DNA of 64,000 nucleotides. Origin: Burkholderiaceae bacterium. GTDB lineage: Bacteria; Pseudomonadota; Gammaproteobacteria; Burkholderiales; Burkholderiaceae_B. The position numbers and the translations under genes were made by a program. Numbering within the stretch: position 1 is the stretch's first letter; every line of letters starts with the position of its first letter. Positions 9,848-19,632 of this stretch are shown here, piece by piece. The notes beneath the pieces were generated by a model. That model was not told the origin of the DNA, searched no databases, and saw nothing but the letters and a program-made list of their open reading frames with translations. The stretch covers positions 124,001 through 188,000 of the forward strand of contig SCSG01000004.1 in the NCBI GenBank assembly GCA_004322135.1, given 5' to 3'.

Positions 9848-9971
9848 GGTTCTGTCGATTTCTATAGGATGCTATTTTAGCCCACATAGAAAGAAACCTT
9901 ACTTGCCCGAAGGCCGTGACCAACCCGGCGCACACCACACGCAAGCCGACCCGCGGCCAGCACTGAATCAG

Positions 9972-11297
9972 CTAACTCTGCTTGGGACGTTCGTCGAACA
10001 CTCGACGCGCCTTGCCGGTCTGGATGCGAGGCAAGGTGCCATATTTAAGAACCGTGACATGCGTGGAAATGCCGACATTATTCTTCACACGGCGCTGCAG
10101 GGTTGCCGCGACCTCGCTCACTTTGTCCGCCGATAAAGTATCCGAGAATTCATGCTGCAGTTCACACTTGATCTCGACGCTGTCCAGATGGCCTTCGCGC
10201 GAAAGCAGGATCTGGTAATTGCTGCCCAGTTGGGCGTCACGCAGGATTTGCTCTTCGATTTGAGTGGGAAAAACATTTACGCCGCGCACGATCAGCATAT
10301 CGTCGGAGCGACCGGTAATGCGGCTCATGCGGCGAAAGCTGCGGGCGGTGGGCGGCAACAGGCGCGCAAGGTCACGCGTGCGGTAGCGAATGACAGGCTG
10401 GGCTTCCTTGGTCAGCGACGTGAAGACCAGCTCGCCCTGTTCGCCGTCAGGCAGGGACTCGCCGGTTTCGGGGTCGATGATTTCGGGGTAGAAATGATCC
10501 TCCCAGACAACCGGGCCGTCCTTGGACTCGATGCATTCCGAGGCCACACCCGGGCCGATGACTTCGGACAGGCCGTAGATATCCAGCGCGTCCAGCCCCA
10601 GCTTGCGCTCGATCTCGGAACGCATGCCTTCGCCCCATGGCTCCGCGCCAAAAATGCCGACCTTCAGTGAAATGTCTTCAGGTGCAATCCCCAGGTCCTC
10701 GAACCCTTCGGCTATGACCAGCGAGTAGGACGGGGTAACCATGATGATGTCGGGACGCAGGTCCCTGATCATCTGAATCTGTTTTTCTGTCTGGCCCCCC
10801 GACATGGGGATGACCATGCACCCGGCGCGCTCTGCACCATAGTGGGCGCCCAGACCGCCCGTGAACAAGCCATAGCCGTAAGCCACATGACAGATGTCGC
10901 CCGGCCTGCCCCCCGCCGCGCGGATGGATCGCGCCGCCAAATCGGACCAGACGTCAATGTCGTGAAGCGTGTAGCCAACCACTATCGGCTTGCCAGTCGT
11001 GCCCGATGTGGCGTGCACGCGCGCAACTTTGGACTGTGGCACGGCAAGCATCCCGAAAGGATAGTTGTCGCGCAGATCTGACTTGGTGGTGAACGGGAAT
11101 TTGACAATATCGTCCATGGTCTTGAGATCGTCGGGGTGCACACCCTTCTTGTCGAACGCTTTCTTGTAGTGAGGGACGTTTTCGTAAGCGTGCTTGAGCG
11201 TACCTTTCAGACGCTTGATCTGCAGCGCGGTGATTTCATCGCGGCTCGCGAGCTCTATGGGTTCCAGTTCTCCGGGACTGGGCTTCTTTACTGGCAT
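9972..11297 (-). CDS. paaK: Phenylacetate--CoA ligase
   Basis: HATSGTTGKPIVVGYT, YGLSEVIGPGVA, GRSDDMLIVRGVNVFPTQIE. Confidence 0.93.
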   Translation of the reverse strand: MPVKKPSPGELEPIELASRDEITALQIKRLKGTLKHAYENVPHYKKAFDKKGVHPDDLKTMDDIVKFPFTTKSDLRDNYPFGMLAVPQSKVARVHATSGTTGKPIVVGYTLHDIDVWSDLAARSIRAAGGRPGDICHVAYGYGLFTGGLGAHYGAERAGCMVIPMSGGQTEKQIQMIRDLRPDIIMVTPSYSLVIAEGFEDLGIAPEDISLKVGIFGAEPWGEGMRSEIERKLGLDALDIYGLSEVIGPGVASECIESKDGPVVWEDHFYPEIIDPETGESLPDGEQGELVFTSLTKEAQPVIRYRTRDLARLLPPTARSFRRMSRITGRSDDMLIVRGVNVFPTQIEEQILRDAQLGSNYQILLSREGHLDSVEIKCELQHEFSDTLSADKVSEVAATLQRRVKNNVGISTHVTVLKYGTLPRIQTGKARRVFDERPKQS

Positions 11298-11324
11298 GAT
11301 TGGTGTCTCCTGAAAATCACTCTT

Positions 11325-11801
11325 TCATTTTTGCGCCGCATCGCCTGCATCGTGCAGACTTTCTATGACGGTGCCCTTGATACGATGGGATTTGCCGCGG
11401 AACAGGGCGACGGCCTCGCGCGTTGCGGCCAGACGCACAGTGATGTCGTAAACACCCGTCTTTCCGGATAGGGTCTGCTCGACCGCATGCGCCTCGAGCA
11501 CGTCGCCTTCGTGGGCGGGTACGAGAAAATCGATCTGGCAGGCCGACGCCACGGCGTTGTGGTTGTAGCTGTTGCAGGCATAGGCGAACGTCGTGTCGGC
11601 AAGCAGGAAGATCATGCCGCCGTGGCAGATACGGTGCCCATTGAGCATGTCCGGGCGCACCGTCATGGTAAGCGTGGCCTGGCCCGGAGCGATCTCGGTA
11701 ATCTGTATGCCCAGGGCATGCGCCGCGCTGTCGCGGCTGAACATTGCCCGGGCGGTTGATTCGGCCAGTGTGAGGGCCTCGGCGGAAGCGGCCTGATTCA
11801 T
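11325..11801 (-). CDS. paaI: Hydroxyphenylacetyl-CoA thioesterase PaaI
   Basis: Hotdog fold; RPDMLNGHRICHGGMIFLLADTTFAYACNSYN; start placed at MNQAASAEA. Confidence 0.9.
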   Translation of the reverse strand: MNQAASAEALTLAESTARAMFSRDSAAHALGIQITEIAPGQATLTMTVRPDMLNGHRICHGGMIFLLADTTFAYACNSYNHNAVASACQIDFLVPAHEGDVLEAHAVEQTLSGKTGVYDITVRLAATREAVALFRGKSHRIKGTVIESLHDAGDAAQK

Positions 11802-11951
11802 AGCGTGACTCCTGTGTGCAGGCAAACCATGCGACGGAACGTCGCAATACGCGTGGCACCCCCCGGCAAGGGCTGGATGAACGAACAGGCTGCATGACGA
11901 GCACCCGACACCACGATGACCATTGGACAATACGGTAAAGCAACCATGGAT

Positions 11952-12746
11952 CTATTCCCCGGTGAAACGAGCTGCACGTTTTTCGGCGAAGGCCGCGAGG
12001 CCCTCGGCATAATCCGGACTCCAGCCCAACTCGCGCATGAAGCCCGCCTCCATCGAGAGTTGCTGCTCGAGTGTGTGCGACCGGGCGGCATGCATCGCCT
12101 GACGTGTACGCACCAACGCCTTGGTCGGCCCGGCGGCAAGCGTGCGCGCAGTCTGATCAACCAGGCCTTGAAACTCTGCGTCATCGACACACTTCCAGAT
12201 GAGTCCCCAATCAGCGGCAACCTGCGCCGGAAGCTTTTCAGCCAGCAGAGCAAGGCCCATCGCGCGTGCCATTCCGATACGTTGCGGCAAAAGCCACGTG
12301 CCACCGGTGTCGGGAATAAGGCCTATCTTGCTGAAGGCCTGAAGGAACGAGGCAGAACGACTGGCGATGACAAGATCGCAAGCGAGCGCTATTGAGGCAC
12401 CGGCCCCTGCCGCGATGCCATTGACGGCAGCAACCGTGGGAACACGCAGGTTCTCGAGCTGTAACACCAGCGGCTTGTAGAAGCGTTCAACCGTGTCGCC
12501 GAGATCGGGCTTTTGCCTGGACTGATCGGGCGCGGAAAAATCGCCAAGATCCTGACCGGCGCAAAAACCTCGTCCTGCGCCGGTAAGCACCAGCACGCGC
12601 ACAACCGGATCGCCCTGTATGGCATTCAGCGCCTGCCGGAGTTCGCCGTGCATGGCTTCGTTGAAGCTGTTGAGCTTGTCAGGACGATTCAGGGTAATTC
12701 GGGCAACCCCATCGTCTACGCCGAAAGAAATATGTTGGAATGTCAT
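11952..12746 (-). CDS. paaG: Enoyl-CoA hydratase/isomerase, PaaG-type (ring 1,2-epoxyphenylacetyl-CoA isomerase)
   Basis: Crotonase fold; LTGAGRGFCAGQDLGDF, AAVNGIAAGAGASIALACDLVIAS; paa context. Confidence 0.87.
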   Translation of the reverse strand: MTFQHISFGVDDGVARITLNRPDKLNSFNEAMHGELRQALNAIQGDPVVRVLVLTGAGRGFCAGQDLGDFSAPDQSRQKPDLGDTVERFYKPLVLQLENLRVPTVAAVNGIAAGAGASIALACDLVIASRSASFLQAFSKIGLIPDTGGTWLLPQRIGMARAMGLALLAEKLPAQVAADWGLIWKCVDDAEFQGLVDQTARTLAAGPTKALVRTRQAMHAARSHTLEQQLSMEAGFMRELGWSPDYAEGLAAFAEKRAARFTGE

Positions 12747-12767
12747 GGATCGGGCGCCTGTAATCGT

Positions 12768-14441
12768 TCAAGCCGACGGGTGCGCACGACGCTGAACGAC
12801 GCGGAAGCGATTGGCCACAAAGGCCGAGTCGGCATAAGACGCATTGGCGGCAGGGTTACCGCCCGTGCCATGAAAGTCGGAAAACGCCGCCGACTGATTG
12901 ACGAACACCCCGCCGGTAAGATTTATGGACAACGCCACCTGCACACGCCAGGTGGCCTGCGTCATGGCATCCAGCACGGCGGTATCGGTGCTGTAAATTC
13001 CGGCAGTCAGCGCGCCTTGTGTACGGACGATGCGCTCGGCCAGCGCAATGGCTGCCGTTGTATCGGCCACCTTGATGAGAAAGCTGATGGGGCCGAATTG
13101 CTCGTGCATGTAATGCGATTCGTCGGCCGCCGGGCACGAGACCAGCACGGGTGTGCGCACCCGTGCCTTCGGAAAATCGGGGTTCGTGAGCGACTGCGGC
13201 GCCAGCACGACTTGCCCCATTGCTCCGGCACCAGCCTGTTCGATGCGCCGCAGCGTATTGTCTGACTGAATGGCGCCCAGCACGGCATGAGCAACCTCGG
13301 GTTTCGCAAGAAAGCGGGTTATCGCCGAGGCCAGATCACTACCCACCTGCTCGAAGGACTTATCGCCTTCATCAGTGTGGATCCCGCTGGCGGGAATGAG
13401 AATGGCCTGGGACGTGGTGCACATTTGCCCGGAATAAAGGGAAAGCGTAAAGGCAAGGTTGCGCAGCATGGCCTGATACGCGTCGGTGGAATCGATTACG
13501 ATGGGATTGACCCCGGCCAGCTCGGCATAAACCTGGGCCTGCCGGCAGTTGTCGATGAGCCAACGACCAAAGTGGGTGCTGCCCGTGTAGTCGATGGAGC
13601 GCACATCGGGATGCGCCACCAGCGCCTGCGTGGCCTCGTGGCTGGCTGGCACGCACAGTGCAACAAGATCGGGATTGAGCCCATTTTCGGTCAGTACCTG
13701 CCGGATCGTGCGCACTGTGATCGCGGCGGGCAGCACTACGCTGCTGTGCGGCTTCAGAATTACCGGATTGCCGGTAGCCAGCGCGGCGAACAGCCCCGGG
13801 TAGGAATTCCAGGTGGGGAACGTTGCGCACCCCACCACGACACCCACGCCACGCCCGACCACCTGAAAGTGCTTTTCCATGACCAGCGCCGGATGCTTGC
13901 CTTGCGGCTTCTCCCATAGGCTCCGTTCGGGAATGAACGACATTTCGCGGTAAGCGTAGGCCACGGCCTCGAGCCCCCGTTCCTGAGCATGCGGGCCGCC
14001 TGCCTGGAAAGCCATCATCCAGCCCTGTCCGCTTGTCATCATGACAGCATGGGCCATCTCGAAGCTTTGCTTGTTCAGCCGGTCAAGGATTTCAAGGCAG
14101 ATGCCTGTACGGCCATCCACGCCGACGGCTTGCCACGCGGGCATTGCCGCCTGTGCGGCGGCGACAAGGGCCGGAACATCGCACGCGGGGTACTGCACGT
14201 TCAGCTCGATGCCGTAGGGCGAGGTCTCGGTGCCGCGCCAGCCCGTCTGCCCGGCCTGATGCAATTCAAAATGATTGCCAAGGTGCGCCTCGAATGCGCG
14301 CTTGCCGTCTTCAGCAGCCGTCTCGCCATACGCTTTGGGGCTGGGCATTTCACTGTACGCGGACCAGTACCCGCGGGTCTTGATGGTGCGCAGCGCACCA
14401 TCAAGTGTGGAGCGGTGCTTGTCCAGCAAAGGGTGCGGCAT
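12768..14441 (-). CDS. paaN: Phenylacetic acid degradation protein PaaN (ALDH-superfamily)
   Basis: About 557 aa ALDH-like protein without a MaoC domain; MPHPLLDKHRSTLDGALRTIKTRGYWSAYSEMPSPKAYGETAAEDGKRAFEAHLG. Confidence 0.85.
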   Translation of the reverse strand: MPHPLLDKHRSTLDGALRTIKTRGYWSAYSEMPSPKAYGETAAEDGKRAFEAHLGNHFELHQAGQTGWRGTETSPYGIELNVQYPACDVPALVAAAQAAMPAWQAVGVDGRTGICLEILDRLNKQSFEMAHAVMMTSGQGWMMAFQAGGPHAQERGLEAVAYAYREMSFIPERSLWEKPQGKHPALVMEKHFQVVGRGVGVVVGCATFPTWNSYPGLFAALATGNPVILKPHSSVVLPAAITVRTIRQVLTENGLNPDLVALCVPASHEATQALVAHPDVRSIDYTGSTHFGRWLIDNCRQAQVYAELAGVNPIVIDSTDAYQAMLRNLAFTLSLYSGQMCTTSQAILIPASGIHTDEGDKSFEQVGSDLASAITRFLAKPEVAHAVLGAIQSDNTLRRIEQAGAGAMGQVVLAPQSLTNPDFPKARVRTPVLVSCPAADESHYMHEQFGPISFLIKVADTTAAIALAERIVRTQGALTAGIYSTDTAVLDAMTQATWRVQVALSINLTGGVFVNQSAAFSDFHGTGGNPAANASYADSAFVANRFRVVQRRAHPSA

Positions 14442-14715
14442 GGTGTCCTCCGGCATGAATGGTGGCAGCTTCGAACAGCATGATCGACATGCGAGTTCAT
14501 CGTCACATTACGTATTAATAATTATCTTGTCAATAACATGTATCGTTTATCTGAATAAAAATTCCTGGCCGGGGCCGATTCCTGCACCGCACAAAAATAA
14601 ATAAAAATCGATATATAACAATGCATTAAATATAAGTTTCAGACAAAATAAAACATTGATTTTCGTACTCGGCAAAGTGAATTCCATTTTTTTCGTCGGA
14701 TATGATACAAATAAC

Positions 14716-14745
14716 TTGACATAAATCATATTCTCGTAACATGAT
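14716..14745 (+). promoter_or_regulatory. Candidate sigma70 promoter for the diiron/reductase/paaX genes
   Basis: TTGACA-N18-CATGAT inside a roughly 360-bp AT-rich divergent intergenic region. Confidence 0.35.
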
Positions 14746-14817
14746 AGCCACATCATCAACCGCATCACGATCCCCGCCGCCTTCCATGCGGCTTCGACCC
14801 CCTCTACGGGAGGAGTT

Positions 14818-15843
14818 ATGGCCAACAAAGAACGTTTCTCGGACAAAATGGAGTTCCCGCCCGAAATCGCACAACCCAATATTTACCCACTGTCCTGGCA
14901 CGTCAAGACACGCAAGCTGCAAGAAGTGTGGGAAGCGTCATTGCGCGAATACTGGCAACCGGAAAAACTGCCCTGGGACACGCTGGATGTAGACAGCTAT
15001 TCCTGGGAAGAACGCGAGTCCATCGCCTATTGGTGGACGCTGCTGTCGGTGTTCGACGCTTCAGCGCCTCCCGTCTTTGCGGCAGCCCTGATCAAGACCT
15101 ACGAAATCCACGAAGAAGACCCTGTACGCAAATGTTTCTTTTCCGTGACCAGCGACGAACAGAACCACGAAATCATGTGTGGCATGTCGATCACCAAGCT
15201 GCTCGGCCACCCCGATCCGCTTACGTACGAGCCCAAGACCGACATAGGCCGCCGCCTGCAAAAAAATGCAAAATGGCTGTATTTCAACGGCTCGCGCTAC
15301 TGGAATGGCTACAAGCAGGCCGTGCCCAAGTACGACCTGGCCGTACTGTTCAGCTCATTCCTCATGGGCGAAATCGCGTCGGCCACGATTTTCAAGCAAA
15401 TGCACGACAATGCGCGCGAGCCGCTTTTCAAGGAAGCATTCAAGAACATCGGCCGCGACGAAGGACGCCACATGGCAATCTGCATGGCAGTCATGGAGCG
15501 CGACTATCCTGGCCTAAGCGACGAACACCGATCCACCGTCACCAAGCAGATACGCGCAGGGTACCTGTTCCTGTCGGGGGTACTGTTCGAGCCGCCCATG
15601 GAATTTTGGGATCTGCCCCAAGACTTCATTGCCAACCAGCGTGAAGGTGAAGAAATCGCCCGCAATGCCGGCTTTGGCATACCAACCTATGACGCAAAGC
15701 GTGAAAACTGGCGCAATGCCATCATCAACCTCAAGGGAGTGCTGGATCACTATAATATTCCGTTCCCTGCAATTCCCGAGGTGGACATTACAGGCGAAGA
15801 AGTCTCGGACGTCAGCATGCAGGACATCATCCCTGTCTTCTGA
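14818..15843 (+). CDS. Ferritin-like diiron protein, putative monooxygenase component
   Basis: 341 aa with two E-x-x-H motifs (SDEQNHEIM and GRDEGRHMA) in helical context; good SD (GGGAGGAG); followed by a reductase gene. Confidence 0.75.
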   Translation: MANKERFSDKMEFPPEIAQPNIYPLSWHVKTRKLQEVWEASLREYWQPEKLPWDTLDVDSYSWEERESIAYWWTLLSVFDASAPPVFAAALIKTYEIHEEDPVRKCFFSVTSDEQNHEIMCGMSITKLLGHPDPLTYEPKTDIGRRLQKNAKWLYFNGSRYWNGYKQAVPKYDLAVLFSSFLMGEIASATIFKQMHDNAREPLFKEAFKNIGRDEGRHMAICMAVMERDYPGLSDEHRSTVTKQIRAGYLFLSGVLFEPPMEFWDLPQDFIANQREGEEIARNAGFGIPTYDAKRENWRNAIINLKGVLDHYNIPFPAIPEVDITGEEVSDVSMQDIIPVF

Positions 15844-15970
15844 TGACAAGGTTCGCGGCCAGCATCAAGGTGGTGCGGCGTTGACGACCGGACCCGTCGC
15901 TCATTGCGGCGGGGTCCCGACGGCAATGCCAACCCCTCACAACACCGCAGCAGAATTTCTGGAACAGGAT

Positions 15971-17011
15971 ATGGCCCGCGTAGTAATTCAGCCCTCAGGC
16001 AAGACAGTCGAATGCCAGGGCAGCGACACCGTACTGATGGCCCTGGAAAAGGCCGGGTACGCGCTGCCCAACAATTGCCGGGCGGGTGCCTGTGGTGAAT
16101 GCAAGGTCAAGGTCCTTTCTGGCGAATACGACCAGGGCATGGTGCTGGACATGGCACTCAGCCCCGAAGAACGGCGCGAGGGTTTCGGACTCATGTGCAT
16201 GGCCAAACCCACTTCCGAAGAAATGGTCATCGAATGGGGCACGGCCGATGCGCGCCCCAAACTCTTTCCGCCGCGCGAAGGTGCACTCTTCGTGGTGGTG
16301 GACCGTCGCGAACTGGCACAATCCCGCATTATCGAGCTAAGCCTGCGACCGGTCGGCAAGCCCATCCGGTACTGGCCTGGCCAGTATGTCACGCTGGGCG
16401 ATATGCGCGCCGACATCCCGTTGCGGGCCTACTCCATTTCCAACGCACCGCGCCCCGACGGCGAACTGGTACTTCAAATCGCGCGGGCCGAGGGTGGCGT
16501 AACCAGCAACTGGGTTTACGAACACGTGCAGTGCGGCGACAGCATCAAGATCAATGGCGCGTACGGAACCTTCATTGGCGACCCCTCCGCGGAAACTCCC
16601 GTCCTGTGTCTGGCAGCGGGTACGGGTCTCGCGCCAATACTGGATCTTGCCGAAGCGGCCTTGCGCAGAGGGTATAAAAAGCATGTTGACCTTCTGGTCT
16701 CCGCGCGTACCCTGGACGACGTCTACAGTGTAGGCATGATGGCCTGGTGGCGTGCAAAACACCGCAACTTCGACTACAAAATCACGCTGACGCGCGAAGA
16801 GCGCGAGGGCTACCTGCATGGCCGCGTCAACACGCTGCTGCCCACGCTTTATCCCGACTTATCCAAACACAGCGTCTTCATCGCAGGCAGCACGGCATTC
16901 GTGGACGACTGCGTCGCCGTGGCCAAGTCCCTGGGGGCCCAGGATGAACTGATCCACAAGGAAGGGTTCTTCGCGCAGCAGATGGGCAGAACCGAAGGCC
17001 ACCAAATCTGA
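15971..17011 (+). CDS. 2Fe-2S/FAD/NAD(P)H oxidoreductase (monooxygenase reductase component)
   Basis: N-terminal plant-type 2Fe-2S motif NNCRAGACGECKVKV...LMCMA, then PLRAYSISNAP (FAD) and LAAGTGLAPI (NAD). Confidence 0.9.
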   Translation: MARVVIQPSGKTVECQGSDTVLMALEKAGYALPNNCRAGACGECKVKVLSGEYDQGMVLDMALSPEERREGFGLMCMAKPTSEEMVIEWGTADARPKLFPPREGALFVVVDRRELAQSRIIELSLRPVGKPIRYWPGQYVTLGDMRADIPLRAYSISNAPRPDGELVLQIARAEGGVTSNWVYEHVQCGDSIKINGAYGTFIGDPSAETPVLCLAAGTGLAPILDLAEAALRRGYKKHVDLLVSARTLDDVYSVGMMAWWRAKHRNFDYKITLTREEREGYLHGRVNTLLPTLYPDLSKHSVFIAGSTAFVDDCVAVAKSLGAQDELIHKEGFFAQQMGRTEGHQI

Positions 17012-17043
17012 ACACCGGAGGCGGCCTGGCGGCGGCACACACT

Positions 17044-17994
17044 TTGATCCAATCCATCCACAGCCGACTTGAATCGTTTCGCCAGCAAGGGCGCGCTCCC
17101 GCCGGTTCGCTGATCGTGACGGTGTTTGGTGACAGCGTGCTGCCACGCGGTGGACGAATCTGGCTGGGCAGTCTCATCCGCCTGCTCAAACCCCTGGAGC
17201 TGAACGAACGGCTGGTGCGCACCTCCGTGTTTCGCCTGGCCAAGAATCAGTGGCTGCAGGCCGAAGCCCACGGACGGCGAGCCGATTATGTGCTGACGCA
17301 TTCGGGGCGGTTGCGTTTTGAAGAAGCGTCACGCCACATCTATGCATCCAGGATACCCGTCTGGGATCACCGCTGGCGCCTCATTCTTATAGTTGGCGAG
17401 CTCAGTACACGAGAACGCGAACGCCTGCGCCAGGCACTGGCCTGGCAAGGCTTCGGCATCCTGAATGGCGATTGCTTCGTGCACCCCTCGACCGATCTGG
17501 TGGCGGCCTTCGACGCCCTCGTGGCCGACGGGCTGTCAAGCCTGCTTGGCAGACTGATGCCGCTGGTTGCCGCCGATTCACGCTCGGCCCTGTCAGCGAC
17601 CGATGTAGATCTGGTTGGACGAGCGTGGAATCTGGACAAGCTGGCGCAGGCCTACAGCGCCTTTGTCGCGGATTATCTGCCCATCCTGGCGGAACTGCGC
17701 CGAGACCATTCAGCCAGGATCGATGCAGAGGAAGCGTTCCTGCTGCGTATCCTGCTGATTCACGACTACCGCCGCCTGCTGCTTCGCGACCCCGAGCTGC
17801 CCGACGTGCTCTTGCCGCCTGACTGGCCCGGCCAGACAGCACGGATGGTGTGCTGCGAACTGTACCGGCGCCTTTTCGAGCCTTCCGAGGCCCACCTTGA
17901 CAAGACCATGCACTTGGCTGACGGTACGGTGCCGCCCCGTCAAATTATGGCGGACGAGCGCTTCCCGGCGAATGATCTTTTGCCGGTAGCCTGA
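17044..17994 (+). CDS. paaX: PaaX family transcriptional regulator (TTG start)
   Basis: GSLIVTVFGDSVLPRGGRIWLGSLIRLLKPLELNERLVRTSVFRLAKNQWLQ...GRRADYVLTHSGRLRFEEASRHIY. Confidence 0.85.
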   Translation: MIQSIHSRLESFRQQGRAPAGSLIVTVFGDSVLPRGGRIWLGSLIRLLKPLELNERLVRTSVFRLAKNQWLQAEAHGRRADYVLTHSGRLRFEEASRHIYASRIPVWDHRWRLILIVGELSTRERERLRQALAWQGFGILNGDCFVHPSTDLVAAFDALVADGLSSLLGRLMPLVAADSRSALSATDVDLVGRAWNLDKLAQAYSAFVADYLPILAELRRDHSARIDAEEAFLLRILLIHDYRRLLLRDPELPDVLLPPDWPGQTARMVCCELYRRLFEPSEAHLDKTMHLADGTVPPRQIMADERFPANDLLPVA

Positions 17995-18023
17995 AGCTCA
18001 GGCCGACTCAGGCAGCGCAACCG

Positions 18024-18377
18024 TCAACTACCCGATTTGGCATGCACATGGTTCATCGTATCCAGGGCAAGGGCGGAATGCGCGTACGCACCACCCGCCC
18101 GCATTTCGGCCGCCACCCAGATGGCTTCCATGATTTCCTTGTCGGTTGCTCCGGCATGCAGTGCTGCCTCGGTATGGCCACGGATACAATACGGGCACTG
18201 CGTAACGTGGGCCACTGCAACCGCAATAAGTTGCTTCGTCTTTTTGGGCAGTGCACCTTCGGCAAACACGCTTGCGCTGAAGGCCTTGAAAGCCGTCAGC
18301 GTGTCGGGCGCCAATTCAGCACGCTGCTTTGCAAGTTCTTTGGTGGCGGCGGGGTACATCGATTGATCCACAATCAT
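18024..18377 (-). CDS. Carboxymuconolactone decarboxylase (AhpD-like) family protein
   Basis: KTKQLIAVAVAHVTQCPYCIRGHTEAALHAGATDKEIMEAIWVA with a CxxC motif. Confidence 0.9.
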   Translation of the reverse strand: MIVDQSMYPAATKELAKQRAELAPDTLTAFKAFSASVFAEGALPKKTKQLIAVAVAHVTQCPYCIRGHTEAALHAGATDKEIMEAIWVAAEMRAGGAYAHSALALDTMNHVHAKSGS

Positions 18378-18460
18378 TCTCCTAAATTCAAATTTAAGAA
18401 GACATCACACTGCCTATCATAGACCTTGGTTGCGTTGCCAAAGGCATTGCCCTTGAAGGG

Positions 18461-18919
18461 CTAATGCTCGGACAACGGCATGCCTTTGGTTCCCGCATAA
18501 AAAACAATCAGCACCACAGGCTGGTCGCCCGTCATGCCCCGATGCAATTCACCCACCATCTCGGGTAGCACCTGCCCCGCCACCAGGGTCTTGCGCTTGC
18601 CATCCGCTTTTTTCTCGACAGTGATTTCGCCGGACAAAACATATGCCGCGTTGGGCATGGGATGCGTATGCCAGGGCAACGCCGAATGCGGGGGAATCGT
18701 GATCTTCAGGATCGTCAGTTCGGGCGGACCGGACGGATACGCCACATACGGTACGGCGTCCCATGACGCATCACTGCGCAGCAGTGTCTCGACCTTGACG
18801 GCAGGCTGAGCCGAAGCCGACCCTGTCGCCGCCATTTCTTTCGCGTGAATTGGCCCGGCCAGCAGCACCAGGGTCAGCCCGAACAGCAACAGCCACCTTC
18901 CTCTATCACTGCATTGCAT
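18461..18919 (-). CDS. Cupin domain-containing protein with signal peptide
   Basis: MQCSDRGRWLLLFGLTLVLLAGPIHAKE; PPHSALPWHTHPMPNAAYVLSGEITVEKK. Confidence 0.75.
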   Translation of the reverse strand: MQCSDRGRWLLLFGLTLVLLAGPIHAKEMAATGSASAQPAVKVETLLRSDASWDAVPYVAYPSGPPELTILKITIPPHSALPWHTHPMPNAAYVLSGEITVEKKADGKRKTLVAGQVLPEMVGELHRGMTGDQPVVLIVFYAGTKGMPLSEH

Positions 18920-19632
18920 AAACGCTCCTTCGAGAATTCCGAAACGGCGACGGCACGCAATGCTTTCTCGACATGACGTCGCAAAACCATGTCCGAGGTT
19001 CACCATCGCGGCCTCGTGCACCTGCCGCGCATCGCGGTAACTGGTTGTAAAAACGCCACGGCCGGCCTGCCCAATGATAATTTTTTGACGAAAAAACATC
19101 GGGATAGCCGAAATACTTCAACAAAATACCTTAATACCTTAATATAGGGCAACACATAAAAGACGTCGATCACATGGTGACGGAAGATCTGGTGAATCCA
19201 TGGTGCAACGAACGCCCGCTGGCACTAGCCTCACGGGCCGCATGTGGGCTTCCCGCAAGCCATTGGCCATCACACAGCCCAGACACGCTCACAGCCGCAA
19301 AACCTCAAGCGTATTGGCTCCGGCAAAGCGGCAGAAACACGATGCCACTCAGCACCAATCCCTCTTATCCGAACCATGCCTTTTCACAAGGTAATTTAGG
19401 CATAAAGGGTTTGGTCCTATTCCATTTTTCCAAAAGTTACTTTATGCTTCAAGCAATATGTCCTGAGCTGTCGGCATTGCTCGCGCGCCTCCAACGCAGA
19501 GGTCCGAGTCCGGCGTTCCGACAACACTGATAAGTTCAAAAAGCAGCACATTGGGGTTTTAAGGTTCAGCGTTTCGAAAAAAACCATGAACCAAGAATTG
19601 AACCAAAGCAATTCAACAAATGGAGGAGTTCA

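Noticed and set aside
12768-14441. Reading paaN as paaZ (ring-opening ALDH-MaoC fusion)
   Set aside because: Only about 557 aa with no MaoC/hotdog C-terminal domain, so the PaaN family is the better call.
19125-19144. AATACCTT-AATACCTT-AATA short tandem repeat
   Set aside because: Only about 2.5 copies of an 8-mer in an AT-rich intergenic region; no adjacent structure supporting a function.
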